From: Cinnamomum chago
Taxonomy: Eukaryota; Streptophyta; Magnoliopsida; Laurales; Lauraceae
Direction of reading: 5' to 3'
DNA length: 64,000 nucleotides
Assembly (NCBI GenBank): GCA_038049695.1
Contig: CP142460.1
Coordinates: 38,125,501 to 38,189,500, forward strand
This document shows positions 42,396-53,483 of the stretch, one piece after another. Within the stretch, counting starts at the first letter, position 1; each line of letters begins with the position of its first letter. The notes under the pieces were generated by a model that was not told where the DNA came from, searched no databases, and saw only the letters and a program-made list of their open reading frames with translations. Both the position numbers and the translations under genes were made by a program.

Positions 42396-43697
42396 GCGAT
42401 CCACGAGATGATTCACCTCGCCTGGACCTGTTGATTTCCTCAGCATTTATATATTTTTGAGCTTTTGCCAACAGTTCTGGCATGCTCTTTGGTGGTTGCT
42501 TCGTTACTGAAAAGAGGAAACTGGATGAGCGGAGGCCTCCCAGAAAGGCGGTCATGGTGACTTTGTCATTGGGCTCCTCGACTTGGAGGACCTCCTCGTT
42601 AAAACGAGTGAGGTAACTCCTCAGACTCTCATCTCGGTCCTGTTTTATGCTGAGCAGGTGTGTGGCAGGCTTCTGGTGGCGGCGTCCTCCAATGAAGTGC
42701 GACACGAAGGACTTGCTTAGCTCTGCAAAGGTGGAGATGGAGGCTGGGGCTAGACTGGAGAACCATTGCCGTGCGGAATCCTTCAATGTGGTTGGGAATG
42801 CTTTACAAATAATCTGGTAAGAGATGTTATGTAGTTGCATTAAAGTTTTGTAAGTTTCTAGGTGATCCAGTGGATCCTTTGTCCCATTAAAGGTCTCCAT
42901 AGTTGGCATTTTAAACTTTTTAGGAAGTGGGTAGTTCGCCACGCCGGGCTTGAAAGGTGTGTCCGTTCGTTGTACTAGGTAGTCAATTGTTTCTGGTGCC
43001 TGTGCCTTCATGGCATTGAAGAAATCGCCAATCTGATTATGCATTTCCTTGATCTTCTCAACCCAACAATTGGGGGCTTCTCTAGACTGCCTTGGAAATG
43101 ACTCTCATCTTCCAGACTGTGATTTTCACTTCCCCCCTCCTGGAAATAAGGATCTTCATCGTTGGAAGCAGAGGGAGGAGGTGGAAGTCCACCACGATTT
43201 GACCCTCCCGGTGGGGCTCCACTCGGGGGTGGAGGCACGTCGAGATGGGCGCGACCTTGAGGGTCGACCAAGAGTCTTCCGCGTGGGGCAAGAGGGGGAG
43301 CTCCAGCAGACGTGCCCTGGGCGTGGGTGCCATGAGGATGGGCGCCTAGGGTGCCATGAGGATGGGCGCCCAGGGCGTGGGCGCCTAAGTGTGTTCCTCG
43401 ACCCTGGGCGCCCTGGGAACGGGCGCCCGGGTGAGGTGCCCCTCTGCGTGGAGCAACTGGTTACTCTAAGTGTGGTACTTCCTGCGGTCCTGCACCAGCT
43501 AGTGCTCCTCCCTGTCCTGCCAGCATGAGCTGCAATATTTGTTGGTTCTGAGTCACCAGCTGCTGCATGGTCTCCAGCATCTGTTGAGGAGAGGGAGCGG
43601 GAGCATTCGGTGCAGGGTTAGTCGGTGGAGGATTACCCTCGCCCTCCCGCGAGGAATTACCATCTTGTCGCCTTGTTGACCTTGTGGTGATCGGCAT
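42385..43697 (-). pseudogene. Element B gag
   Basis: Starts at the ATG at 43697 (MPITTRSTRRQDGN), nearly identical to the A gag start (MPITRSTRRQDGN). It continues through the P-rich N-terminus, a GGGCGCC-coded tract (43313-43440), and the gag core (MQLHNISYQIICKAFPTTL, WFSSLAPASISTFAELSKSF, SYLTRFNEEVLQVEEP), ending near RRGESSRGSPKA. No zinc knuckle or protease follows. Broken, with about two to three breaks. Confidence 0.8.
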
Positions 43698-43723
43698 GGC
43701 TTTGGAAAAAGGAAATTCTTTTC

Positions 43724-43743
43724 GTTCCCCACAGACAGCGCCA
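43724..43743 (-). other. Primer-binding site of element B
   Basis: On the minus strand TGGCGCTGTCTGTGGGGAAC, three bases from the LTR edge at 43747. It differs slightly from the A motif. Confidence 0.75.
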
Positions 43744-43746
43744 AAC

Positions 43747-44248
43747 TGATGATGCCAAAAAGTGTTTCGGGCACCACCGGTCAAGTGATAAGCAATTAAT
43801 GTGAAAATTAATGGAGAGAGAGAGAGTTTATAGTGGTTCGGTCAGTGTGACCTACGTCCACTTCAATTGATGACTTTACTGCTTTGGGGAAGAGATTACA
43901 AAGTAGAAGATTACAATGACGGTGTGAGAATGGAGAATGATTACTTGGCCCCCAGTGCTGGTGGGGCTTGGTGATTTATAGTATTCCCCTAACAGATGGG
44001 GAGACTCTTCAGCAACGGACGATTCAATCTGGCGGAGTCTTCGAACCGCTCCCAACAGAAGAGGCGGGTAGGATCTTCTCCGCAAGACTTGGTAAAAGCA
44101 GGTAGATGGAACGACGTGCTGACTTTGTTGCTTCGTGGATCCGGACCCGACTTTCAACGAATGGGTTCAGACCTGGGCTCATCGTGGACTCGGGTTGCTT
44201 GGGCCTGACCCGTCATTGTGGACTGAGTCATTTGGGCATGACCCATCA
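43747..44248 (-). repeat. Element B 5' LTR
   Basis: 502 bp, the partner of 40590-41093. It ends at 44248 in CCCATCA (plus-strand reading). The next bases (GAAGG) do not match those before 40590 (GACTT). Confidence 0.9.
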
Positions 44249-44934
44249 GAAGGCAGGCGATGAGTGTGAGAGATGGAAGGGACGGCGAGACAGAGATGGA
44301 GAGGGCAAAAGAGATGGAGGGATGCAGGGGAGAGACAGTGAGATTAAGGTGCTACTGCGTGCGAGAAGATGGCGTGAGACTGGCATTGCGTGAGAGAGAG
44401 ATTCATCTCCGGGAAGGGGTGGGTTGACGGGTTCTAGCAGGGATGCTGAAGGTGTAGGGGACTTGCGCAGTGAGACGAAGATGGGAGAGAAGGTGATGGG
44501 CGAGAGGGCGAGTGGGGGATGTAAGCGTGAGAGACGGTGAGGCGAGAGAGGGATATTAGAGTGAGACATGAGATTTGGTCATCAGGGGGGGTGACATTAT
44601 AATATAACTTTTACCGGGGGCCACTTATGGTCACCGTAAAAACTACATTTTAGCGTCGGCCATCCCATCCCCGACGCTAAAACCTCGTTTTACCCTTGAA
44701 AATATTTGCCGCCGCAATAAATTCGACGGTACTAATAAAAAAATTCCTGCGGAGCCTCCGTGCCATTGGACTAATGCTTTTAACGACAGTTATATCGGTG
44801 GTCGCCGGTAAAAGTAACTTAAAAATTGCGTTACCGCGGGGTTAACTTTGGCCGCCGCTATAAGTGTCTTATAGCGACGAATTTTACCGGTCGTCGCTAT
44901 AAGTTTGACGCTAAAAATGTAATTTCTTGTAGTG
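44249..44934. mobile_element. Right end of a second CACTA-type transposon
   Basis: Ends at 44934 in TTTCTTGTAGTG, the reverse complement of CACTACAAGAAA. The last 300 bp have the subterminal pattern of CACTA elements, with repeated TTTACCGG, GCCGCCGC and GACGCTAAAA motifs in both orientations. The part from 44249 to about 44570 is purine-rich (GAGAGA and similar) with no recognised gene. The left terminus was not found; element B lies immediately to the left. Confidence 0.65.
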
Positions 44935-45419
44935 TGTTTTTTTCAAGTTGGATAGAGGCTTACCTTATATATGAGTCCGACCCTCGATGAATAACTACCA
45001 TACATTTATAAGGTATCGTCAAATCTCATTTTGAATGGAGGTTATCTCATCGTATGATTGAACACACGAAAAAAAGAGTTAATAAAACAACATTTTTTTA
45101 GCCATGGTTTTCTGTTTAGTCAATCTTACAGTGGTTCCAACTAAATTCTAAACAAAAAAATTGGGATACCCCATAATTAAATGTGTATGATCATTTTGAA
45201 CGACTTTGATTATCCATATATGGGGACGAGTGGGACCCATTCAAAAAAGTTCCCACTATACTCTGCTAGAAGCTATTGTAGTTGCCCCCCGAATAAAAAA
45301 TAAAAAAATAAAAAAATAAAAAAATAAAAATCCATGAAAGAGGTAGAGAGTTGGGAATAAATAAAAGCGATTAAAACGGAGTGCTCATATTATTTTGGAA
45401 AAAATGAATTTTACTAAAT
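44935..45419. other. Spacer without a recognised gene
   Basis: AT-rich. It holds an A-rich microsatellite of the type (AAAAAAT)n at about 45292-45331. No coding or repeat family was recognised. Confidence 0.4.
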
Positions 45420-46108
45420 GGGGCTTTGCGGATGCAAGCCTGTGCATCGCCAGTAGGCAAAATAATTGTATGTTTTCTACAACTTTTGTCAACGTGGTCT
45501 TACTTGTGTTGGTAAAAGTAACAATTATATGTGACTTTTACCAAAGCAGTCCAAATATGCATTGGAAATAAGACTTTTGTCAACGTCAATTTCCACTGCG
45601 TCGGCAAATAGTGTTGGGAAAGTTTTTCCACGGTTTTTCCCAACGCGGTCTTACTTGGGTCGGTAAAAGCAACAATTCTCCATGACTTTTGCCAATGCAA
45701 CTTTTCATTGCGTCGGAAAATAATGTCGGCAAAGGTAAGTTTGTCATAAATGAGGCTTTGGGGACGCAACTCATACGTTGGCAATGCTACGAATAAAAAC
45801 TCAGACCTTTCCCAACGCACACTTGTGCGTCGCTAGTAAACAAGATAATTGCCAACACATTATTACGTCGCCATTAGAGAAAAACGCGTTGGCAAAACTT
45901 TCCCTCTCCTTTGGTGTTGTTTTTTGTTAGCGCCAATGTGGTTTCAATAGCTTTTGCCAACGCAGTCTTACTTGCGTCAGTAAAACTAGCATTTTCCGAC
46001 ACTAATTGCCAACACGGTCCAAATATGCGTTGGAAATAAGACTTTTGCCAACGCAAATTTTCACTGCATCGACAAATAGTGTCGGAAAATGTGCAGACTG
46101 TTATAGTG
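45420..46108. mobile_element. Right end of a third CACTA-like transposon
   Basis: Ends at 46108 in CAGACTGTTATAGTG, the complement of CACTATAACAGTCTG. Upstream lie alternating subterminal repeats: GCCAACGCAGTCTTACTTGCGTC-type phrases near 45490, 45641 and 45955, and CTTTTGCCAACGCAAATTTTCACTGC-type phrases near 45570, 45683 and 46030. The terminus begins CACTA, but the superfamily call rests on this and on the subterminal pattern only. No left end or transposase was seen. Confidence 0.55.
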
Positions 46109-46341
46109 AGAAAATAAAATATTAAGTATTAGGTGACTATGTTGACTCAAATGGGTCAAGAGGTAGTTGATTAAAGACGATACAAGGAGTGGAAGTTTAT
46201 TGGATCATATAATTGAGAGGTTGAGTAGGTCAAAATTAAGAACTAGATTTTAAAAATATATATATTGAAACTTGGAAGACATTGTAGTAAACCTTAACAA
46301 GTTGAAGTCATAGAACAAGATGGAAGGTTTGAGTCAAATAT

Positions 46342-46555
46342 CACTACTAGAGAATTTGCTTTTGGCAGAGGCAAAGGCGGGCGGCCGCCAGTGGCAGTCG
46401 CAAAAGGCAGCATTTGCGCCCGCCACAGGCGGCCGCAGAAGCGGTTTCTGTGGCCGCTAAAGGTCATTTATATACCCCCCTAGCGAACCCACTTTTTTCT
46501 TCCTTTTTTCCTTTTCCCTTTCCCATCCCGCGCTCTGCTTTCCCCCTTTCGTTCT
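46342..46555. mobile_element. Left end of a fourth CACTA-type transposon
   Basis: Begins CACTACTAGAGAATTTGC at 46342. GC-rich subterminal motifs follow, including GGCGGGCGGCCGCC and GGCGGCCGCAGAAGCGG. Element C is inserted at 46556-57545, and the CT-rich sequence from 57546 is probably the continuation of this unit. The matching right end was not found in the window. Confidence 0.55.
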
Positions 46556-46560
46556 CCCGC

Positions 46561-49500
46561 TGTCGCGACCCCGGACCGGGAATCCCCAATCCGGGATCGG
46601 GACTCAAGATTGTGAAAGATGATTAGTGATGAGGATTACCTACATCCTCAAAATACAACTTATTTAATTTCCCACAGGTGTCCGCGGTGAGGATATCAAA
46701 ACCTTGCATGAATATTTCTTTTTAGTGCGGAAGCGTGTAGCAAATCAAATAGTAAGACTATCTCTAGTCATGCAAGCATTAACATCAAATATCAAAACTG
46801 TATCAAAAAGAGCAATGATCTATAGCATGTTTCCCAATAGTTGTTAAAGTTAGACAAAATATCATTTAGTTACATTCCCCAAAATTAGAGGCCAACAAAG
46901 GCCAATATTACAAAATAATAACCCAAAGAATAGATAACAAGTCCTCCCCAAAATGTTACGCCTCTTGGCAACCCGATGTCTACATGACATCGTCAGCACG
47001 CCACTCAACTAGAGGCTGCAGCTCACCTACCGCCTCCTCCGGCTCCTCCTCAAGGAAACCGGCAACGGGACCTGAGTACCAAAGCAAAGGATCAGACACG
47101 ACGGTCTGGCAAGAGAGTGAGAAGATACGACAACATGTAATAGATGAAATATCTCGAAAAGCAAGGAAATCTGTTAAAGCAAGAACTCTCATAAAATAGG
47201 TAAATCATTTGCTAGAAACATGTAAACAAGATAAAACATATGAGGTAACCAAGGAAATCGGGAATAACAAGGTGGCAATCACATAAAGCTAAGTCCTCTG
47301 TCACTAAAGTGACAACAGTATCACGGGACGTTGATCTCAGTCACACAAGGTGAGGAGAAGCAACGTAAACATATATACAATATAAATACACGGGAACGGG
47401 ACCACGGTAGCGAACCGGGTATCGGGACGGGACCACGGTAATGACCGGGTATCGGGATCCAAACTGCAGCTGGCGGGACGGGAGAGGGATTTCCAAGTCG
47501 GTGGATCAAACCGACAAGGTATCCAAGCTTAGTGATGCCGACACATAGGTTAAATAACACATCGATACATATGCAAGTAAATCAAGTACAAGTAAATCAA
47601 TGCACGGGCAAGAATATTCAATGTATCACTTTCATTTCATATCGGGCAATACTCTTCGGGACAAGTTCATGTTACTAGTGTAACCATCAAGCTTTCGGGA
47701 AAACAGGTCATGTAAGGTAAATCTTGGAAATGAAGGAATAAAACGAACTATTACAATTCCGGGAAATATTGATTTCCAGATCTATTTAAGTGAATAGGGG
47801 TCCCGTATGTCAATTATAGCCATTACTTGGTACTCCTTGAGTTTGAAGACATTCCGGGCTCCTTATGCACTTTTACGACTTTTAAAAACTTGAATTGAGC
47901 TTATGGTTATAACTAGATATTATGATAGGAAAACAAGACTATAAACGGTCCATCCTAAGTAGGATGTCAACCCGGAACCATCGAGCAACCTACTCAGTCA
48001 CCGAAAGGAATAGAATTCGCGATACCCAAGGAAATAGACTTTGCATTTAGGTATGAAGAGGGTATCGTGTCGTTCCATCCCGTTCAAGATTGAATCGATT
48101 GAACTTCGATGCATTCCGGACCAACCGTGAAGAGCATCGGCTCAAGACGCTCTCACATATGGTCAAGTAAGTCCAAGGAGGGTAGCCAAGGTCCACAAAA
48201 AAAAAATTTCAAAACTCACCGGTCCGATCGATCGGGGGAATTTCTGTACCAGAAATACGCAGGGTCCGATCGATCGGCCGATCGATCGGTCCAAAAAGCC
48301 TTACAGTTAAAAGTCAGACCGATCGATCGGCCTGTAGGTCCGATCGATCGGCACTGGGCGTGAAGCATGCCCGGGAACTTGATTTTTCTCCTTCTTGTTT
48401 CCTTTCCTTCCAATACCTCAACAACCACAATTAACTATGAACAAGGAGACTTAAACACATGATTCCAAGACATTAAATGAGGCTATCAAGATGTGTAAAG
48501 ATCATTTATTTCAACCATGGAAAAATCAATGAAGAAATCAATGAAAGCATGAAAATCATAAATACTTCACCAAACCATTTCAAACTTAAAAACATCCAAA
48601 CATTCACTTGCCTCAAGTCCAAGCTAGCCAAAACAAGCCTCAAATCACTTCAATAGCTCAAAGCCAAGCTACAATAAAAAAACCCCAAAAACAACCCTAA
48701 AATGGGTTACACAAAGAATGAAAATGAAAGAACTTCCAATAATGCAAATGTAGCTTCCCTAAGGCTAGAAGATCACTAATCTAGGAGATGAATAAGATCA
48801 CTTACTTGCAAGGTCCCCTAATGGACAAGGTAAGCTCAAGGGAAGTCTCAAAGTTGATGGATTCTTCTAAAAATAGTATCAAGAGGAAGCTTGAGAGATG
48901 AGGAAGAGATTGGCAATCTCCATTTCTTGATTTATGAGCTCTTGGTGGGGCTTGGAGATGGAGAAGCAACAAGAAGAAGAGAAAAGCAATGAAAAAAACC
49001 CTAGACTCAATAGTTGAGCTGGAACATGAAAAATGGAGAAGGAAGGGAAGGGTTCCTCTTTGTTAACACTTGGGTGGTTGGGTCCCACAACTTAAAGAAG
49101 CTATTTGGCTGAAATCATCTCTCTCGGGTCCTCGGATGAATTCGACGAAGAAGGAAGAAATGTTCGTCGAAATATCTAGTTTTCAAAAAGTGTATGTTTC
49201 GCGAGTTTCGAGAATATTAAGTTTTGGGTACAGATTTGGTGTGAAATGATTGTTTTACCCTCAAGGCTATGAAATCGGGTTTCGGGGCCTCGAATTGACA
49301 CGGGATCAACATGAAAGTTGTAAGAATCCACAAGATGAATGCAACGGGCCAAAAACACAATTCAAAACACGTCGGAAAAATTTCGCAATAAAATGCAAAG
49401 CCGAAGAGGGAACCCCCAAAGGGCCCCACAAGCTATCAATCACTCCAAAAATCCCAAAACTAGAATCAAGGCTATTCCAAACCCAACTAGACCAAAAACA

Positions 49501-49570
49501 CTAATCAAGCTTAGCACTAAAACGCAACTTAATTAGCACTAAACGGGTTCACTCGGGTCGGGGTCTTACA
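46561..49570 (-). repeat. Element C 3' LTR
   Basis: Reads TGTAAGACCCCGACCC... to ...GGTCGCGACA on the minus strand. It matches 54529-57540 at an offset of 7968-7970 with very few differences. The conserved CTAGTTTTCAAAAAGTGT box is at 49182-49199, and the palindrome cluster at 48224-48351. Short open frames inside it recur identically in the other LTR and are not genes. Confidence 0.95.
48224..48351. repeat. Five CCGATCGATCGG palindromes in element C LTR
   Basis: Perfect 12-bp palindromes CCGATCGATCGG at 48224, 48266, 48278, 48319 and 48340. The second and third are directly adjacent. The cluster lies about 1220-1346 bp from the 5' end of the LTR, the same area as the GCGGTTAGCCGC cluster of the solo LTR. 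A copy of the whole cluster is in the other LTR at about 56194-56321. Confidence 0.95.
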
Positions 49571-49583
49571 TCCTCCACCCCTT
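49571..49583 (-). other. Polypurine tract of element C
   Basis: On the minus strand AAGGGGTGGAGGA runs directly into the LTR start TGTAAGACC. A similar GGGGGGTGGGG precedes the LTR piece at 39944. Confidence 0.85.
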
Positions 49584-50340
49584 AGGGCATTTGGTCCTCC
49601 AAATGAAACATAAGACTCACCTCTGGTAGAAGATGTGGGTACTTTTTCTGCACTTGATCTCGTAATTCCCATGTGGCCTCTTCCGGTCCATGATTCTCCC
49701 ACAATACCTTCACCCACTGAATATTCCGAGTCCTCAACTCTTGTTCCTTTGTATCGATGATCTCAACGGGCTTCTCTACATAGGTAGCATCCTCTCTTAT
49801 CTCTAATGGTTCATGCCGGAGCACATGCAAAGGATCGGGAACATACTTCTTCAACATAGACACATGGAAGACGTTGTGTACACCAGATAGCTCAGGTGGT
49901 AAGGCCAATCTATAGGCCACGTCACCAATCTTGCTCACAATGTCATATGGTCCAATGTATCTCCGTGATAGCTTGCCCTTCTGCCCAAATCTCAATGTTC
50001 CCCTCGTAGGTGACACTTTCAGGAAAACCTTATCTCCTTCCTTGAACTGTAGATCTCTGCGATGGGAGTATGCATAGCTCTTCTGTCTACTCCTGGACAC
50101 TTTCAGACACTCTTGAATCAACTTGATCTTGTCGCTGGTTTCACTAACCATAGTCGGTCCATGGAAACTGCGAGTGCCGACTTCTTCCCAACAAACAGGT
50201 GTCCTACACCTTCTGCCATACAAAGCCTCAAAAGGAGCCATCCCAATGCTCGAGTGGTAGCTGTTGTTGTACGCGAACTCACACAACGGTAGAGTCTCAT
50301 CCCATTGAGTCTTGAAATCTAACACACAAGCACGGAGCAT
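49582..50340 (-). CDS. Element C integrase C-terminus with chromodomain
   Basis: 252 residues on minus. The front is the end of the integrase core (ETLPLCEFAYNNSYHSSIGM, APFEALYGRRCRTP). Next come the basic GPY/F region (VSPTRGTLRFGQKGKLSRRY, IGPYDIVSKIG) and the HNVFHVSMLKKYVPD phrase. The end is a chromodomain-type segment (ILWV-like IQWVKVLWENHGPEEATWEL, then RDQVQKKYPHL). In chromoviruses this domain is thought to steer integration to marked chromatin. The front of integrase lies in the adjoining frame. Confidence 0.9.
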   Translation of the reverse strand: MLRACVLDFKTQWDETLPLCEFAYNNSYHSSIGMAPFEALYGRRCRTPVCWEEVGTRSFHGPTMVSETSDKIKLIQECLKVSRSRQKSYAYSHRRDLQFKEGDKVFLKVSPTRGTLRFGQKGKLSRRYIGPYDIVSKIGDVAYRLALPPELSGVHNVFHVSMLKKYVPDPLHVLRHEPLEIREDATYVEKPVEIIDTKEQELRTRNIQWVKVLWENHGPEEATWELRDQVQKKYPHLLPEVSLMFHLEDQMP

Positions 50341-50345
50341 GTCTT

Positions 50346-53024
50346 CTAAAGTCTGAATCGTACTCTCTGACTGGCCATCTGTCTGAGGGTGATAAGCCGT
50401 GCTGAACTTAATCTCGTACCCATAGACTCATGCAATGTCTTCCAGAACCTCGAGACGAATCTGCTGTCTCTGTCAGAAGTGATAGAAACAGGCTGCCCAT
50501 GACGACTGACGATCTCGCTGACAAACAATTCTGCCAAAGGTAGCATGTGCATCTTCTTCCCTGTCTTCATAGCAAGGAAATGCGCTGACTTGGTGAGACG
50601 GTCCACAATGACCCAAATCGCATCGTTACCTCTGCTAGTCTTCGGTAATCCCGAAATAAAGTCCATGGTAATGTGCTCCCACTTCCATTCCGGAATTTCT
50701 AACGGTTGCAACAACCCTGGAGGCTTCTGATGCTCTGCCTTAATCAACTGACAGGTCATGCAACGGGAGACAAACGCTGCAATCTCTCTCTTCATATTGT
50801 TCCACCAAAATCTTCCCTTCAAGTTCTGATACATCTTTGTGCTGCCTGGATGCATAGAGTACTTCGTGCTATGAGCCTCAGTCATTATGTCGTTCCTCAA
50901 ATCTTCAATGTTAGGCACACACAAACGGTCACGGTAGTACAAAACTCCATCAACAAAACGGAAGTCAGGACGTTCTGCTATATGTTCTGAAATCTTAACC
51001 AACTCTGGATCTTGCAACTGACTGTCCTTGATCTTCTGAATGAAAGAAGGTTCTGACACCGTCATGTTAGCCAACAAAACACCCTTCCTTAGGGGCTGCA
51101 TGTCCAAGCTCAATTCTTCAAACTGCTCAAAAATACAAGTGCCACTAAGATTCGCCAAGCCTACTGATTTCCTACTCAAGGCATCTGCAACTACATTGGC
51201 CTTCCCCGGGTGGTACTTGATTGGAAAATCATAGTCCTTGATATATTCCATCCATCTTCTCTGCCTCATGTTCAAATCCTTCTGTGAAAACAAGTACTGT
51301 AAGCTGCGGTGGTCGGAGTGGACTTCGAACTGCTCTCCATAGAGGTAATGTCTCCACATCTTCAACGCGAACACAACCGCTGCTAACTCCAAATCATGGG
51401 TGGCATAGTTCTTCTCGTGCTCTTTCAACTGCCGGGATCCATAAGCAATCACTTTTCCCTCTTGCATCAACACGCAACCAAGTCCAACATTAGAAGCATC
51501 GGTAAAAATAGTGAAACCGCCGCTCCCGGATGGTAAGGTAAGGACTGGTGCTGTAGTCAATCTCTTCTTTAGCTCTTGGAAACTCTCTTCACACTGCTCT
51601 GTCCACACATATGGTGCGTTTTTCCTTGTCAACTTCGTCAAAGGTGACGCAATCGACGAAAAACCTTGCACAAACCTCCGATAGTAACCTGCCAATCCCA
51701 GAAAACTCCTGATTTCTATCACATTCTTCGGTCTTTCCCAATTCACTACTGCTTCAATCTTGGACGGATCCACTGACAAACCTTCTCTAGAGATAATGTG
51801 CCCCAAAAATGCTACTTGGTCTAGCCAAAATTCACACTTGTTAAGCTTCGCATACAGCTGATTCTCTCTCAAGAGTTGCAATGCAATCCTCAAATGCTCT
51901 TCATGCTCTTCCTTGGTCTTGGAGTACACCAAAATGTCATCTATAAACACTACAACAAACTGATCTAGATACTCTGCAAATATCTTGTTCATCAAAGCCA
52001 TGAACACTGCCGGTGCATTAGTCAACCCGAATGGCATCACTAGGAACTCATAGTGGCCATATCTTGTCCGGAAAGCTGTTTTCAACACATCTGTTTCTCT
52101 AACTCTCAACTGATGGTAGCCGGATCTCAAATCAATCTTCGAAAAGTACGATGCACCTTGCAACTGATCAAACAATTCATCTATTCTTGGTAATGGATAC
52201 TTGTTCTTGATGGTCACTTGGTTCAATCTTCTGTAATCTATACACATCCTCATCGAACCATCCTTCTTCTTAACAAACAACACTGGAGCTCCCCATGGTG
52301 AAACACTCGGTCTCACAAAACCTTTGTCCAATAACTCTTGCAACTGGGTCTTCAATTCCCCCAACTCTGCTGGAGCCATTCTATATGGTGCAATAGATAT
52401 CGGAGCGGTCCCTGGTAGCAACTCGATAGTGAAATCAATCTCTCTCATGGGTGGCAAACCTGGAATCTCCTCCGGAAAAACATCCGGGAATTCCCAAACA
52501 ATTGGGATCTCCTCCACCCCTTGGGACCGTTTATCCTCCGTGATAAACGCTAAATAAGCTTCACATCCACTTCTCAAAAGTCTGTCAGCCTTTAACGCTG
52601 AAACAAACCCTGCACGAGGATTCCTCCTCTCTCCCTGAAACGACACTCCTGCTGGTGTCTCAACCAACTTGAAAGTGAGGGTCTTATGGAAACAATCCAT
52701 TGTGGCATGGTACCCTGCCAGCCAATCCATCCCTAGGATGACATCATAATCAAACATCTCCAAAGAAATGAGATCTGCGGTTAAAACCACTTCTCCTATC
52801 TGGACTGTGCAACTAGGATAAAAGGTTGTACAAACAACTTGTTTACCTACTGGGGTTGCCACAGTCAAAATGAACTCCAGTTCTATAGCATGCATATCAA
52901 TCAACTTAGCAAACTTATGGGACACGAAAGAATGTGTAGAGCCAGGGTCAAACAAAATCATAGCTTTAATCCCACAAACAAGGAGTGTACCTTCTACAAC
53001 ATTACCCGCAGCCTCTGCATCCAC
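50346..53024 (-). CDS. Element C protease, RT, RNase H and integrase
   Basis: 892 residues on minus. Aspartic protease motif [11 protein letters not shown] near residue 26. Reverse transcriptase with [20 protein letters not shown], then [18 protein letters not shown] and the catalytic FIDDILVYS near residue 360. RNase H with [18 protein letters not shown] and [18 protein letters not shown]. Integrase zinc region ([28 protein letters not shown]), then the start of the catalytic core ([21 protein letters not shown]). The phrases are those of Tekay/Del chromoviruses. Upstream gag lies in another frame, and the rest of integrase is in the adjoining frame. Confidence 0.93.
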   Translation of the reverse strand: MDAEAAGNVVEGTLLVCGIKAMILFDPGSTHSFVSHKFAKLIDMHAIELEFILTVATPVGKQVVCTTFYPSCTVQIGEVVLTADLISLEMFDYDVILGMDWLAGYHATMDCFHKTLTFKLVETPAGVSFQGERRNPRAGFVSALKADRLLRSGCEAYLAFITEDKRSQGVEEIPIVWEFPDVFPEEIPGLPPMREIDFTIELLPGTAPISIAPYRMAPAELGELKTQLQELLDKGFVRPSVSPWGAPVLFVKKKDGSMRMCIDYRRLNQVTIKNKYPLPRIDELFDQLQGASYFSKIDLRSGYHQLRVRETDVLKTAFRTRYGHYEFLVMPFGLTNAPAVFMALMNKIFAEYLDQFVVVFIDDILVYSKTKEEHEEHLRIALQLLRENQLYAKLNKCEFWLDQVAFLGHIISREGLSVDPSKIEAVVNWERPKNVIEIRSFLGLAGYYRRFVQGFSSIASPLTKLTRKNAPYVWTEQCEESFQELKKRLTTAPVLTLPSGSGGFTIFTDASNVGLGCVLMQEGKVIAYGSRQLKEHEKNYATHDLELAAVVFALKMWRHYLYGEQFEVHSDHRSLQYLFSQKDLNMRQRRWMEYIKDYDFPIKYHPGKANVVADALSRKSVGLANLSGTCIFEQFEELSLDMQPLRKGVLLANMTVSEPSFIQKIKDSQLQDPELVKISEHIAERPDFRFVDGVLYYRDRLCVPNIEDLRNDIMTEAHSTKYSMHPGSTKMYQNLKGRFWWNNMKREIAAFVSRCMTCQLIKAEHQKPPGLLQPLEIPEWKWEHITMDFISGLPKTSRGNDAIWVIVDRLTKSAHFLAMKTGKKMHMLPLAELFVSEIVSRHGQPVSITSDRDSRFVSRFWKTLHESMGTRLSSARLITLRQMASQRVRFRL

Positions 53025-53042
53025 TTTGTTAACTCCGTAGAT

Positions 53043-53423
53043 TTAGCCTCGCTGTTGGGGCCTATTCTGTGCCTGATGTGGCCTGCCTTGGGGTGCATTC
53101 CTATTCTGTTGTGGTGGACGCTGCTGTCCTTGCTGATGACGGGCCTGCTGCTGTGGCTGCTGCTGCTGTCTGAATTGCTGCTGCTGTGGTGCTTGCTGCT
53201 GAAGTGGCCTAGGCTGGTTTTGGACAGCCAATACATGCTGTGGTGGTGGTGGTGGACGTTGTGGCCCTTGTTGCTGCTGCTGTTGATTCTGTCTATTTGG
53301 CCTAGGGCAATCCCTCATCCTATGGTCCATCGAACCACACCTAAAGCATGCTCCTGTGATGGTACGACACTCAGCACTAGCGTGGTTCTTCCCACAGTGG
53401 ATGCACACCACTGGATTCTGCAC
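53043..53423 (-). CDS. Element C gag zinc-knuckle and Q/P-rich end
   Basis: 126 residues with two CCHC-like knuckles, CIHCGKNHASAEC and CFRCGSMDHRMRDC, followed by a glutamine/proline-rich tail (QQQQQGPQRPPPPPQ). It binds the RNA genome in the particle in related elements. The strongly leucine-rich frame on the opposite strand is its shadow. Confidence 0.85.
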   Translation of the reverse strand: MQNPVVCIHCGKNHASAECRTITGACFRCGSMDHRMRDCPRPNRQNQQQQQQGPQRPPPPPQHVLAVQNQPRPLQQQAPQQQQFRQQQQPQQQARHQQGQQRPPQQNRNAPQGRPHQAQNRPQQRG

Positions 53424-53483
53424 ATTAGGCCCTGTCCTCTGCCTCTTATTTTGATGATTCCTTTGATGCTGAAAGTTCTGCTG

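Larger units (their letters stand above)
40590..44248 (-). mobile_element. Element B: non-autonomous relative of element A
   Basis: 3.66 kb on the minus strand. LTRs are 40590-41093 and 43747-44248 (about 502-504 bp), with a primer site at 43724-43743 and a polypurine tract at 41094-41107. The inside holds gag closely similar to that of A (43697-42385), then remains of an antisense gene (41226-42390). No protease, RT or integrase was recognised. Such gag-only derivatives depend on a full relative for mobility. I count about 14 substitutions between the LTRs, suggesting roughly 1 million years at 1.3e-8 per site per year. The flanking five bases do not match (GACTT and GAAGG), so the ends may have been changed by recombination between elements. 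Confidence 0.85.

Noticed and set aside
46984-47199. Small frames repeated at 54952-55167
   Set aside because: They recur because the two LTRs of element C are near-identical copies; no known domain.
48224-48351. GATC-rich cluster as a methylation or restriction system
   Set aside because: This is plant DNA with no Dam-type system; the palindromes are part of an LTR.
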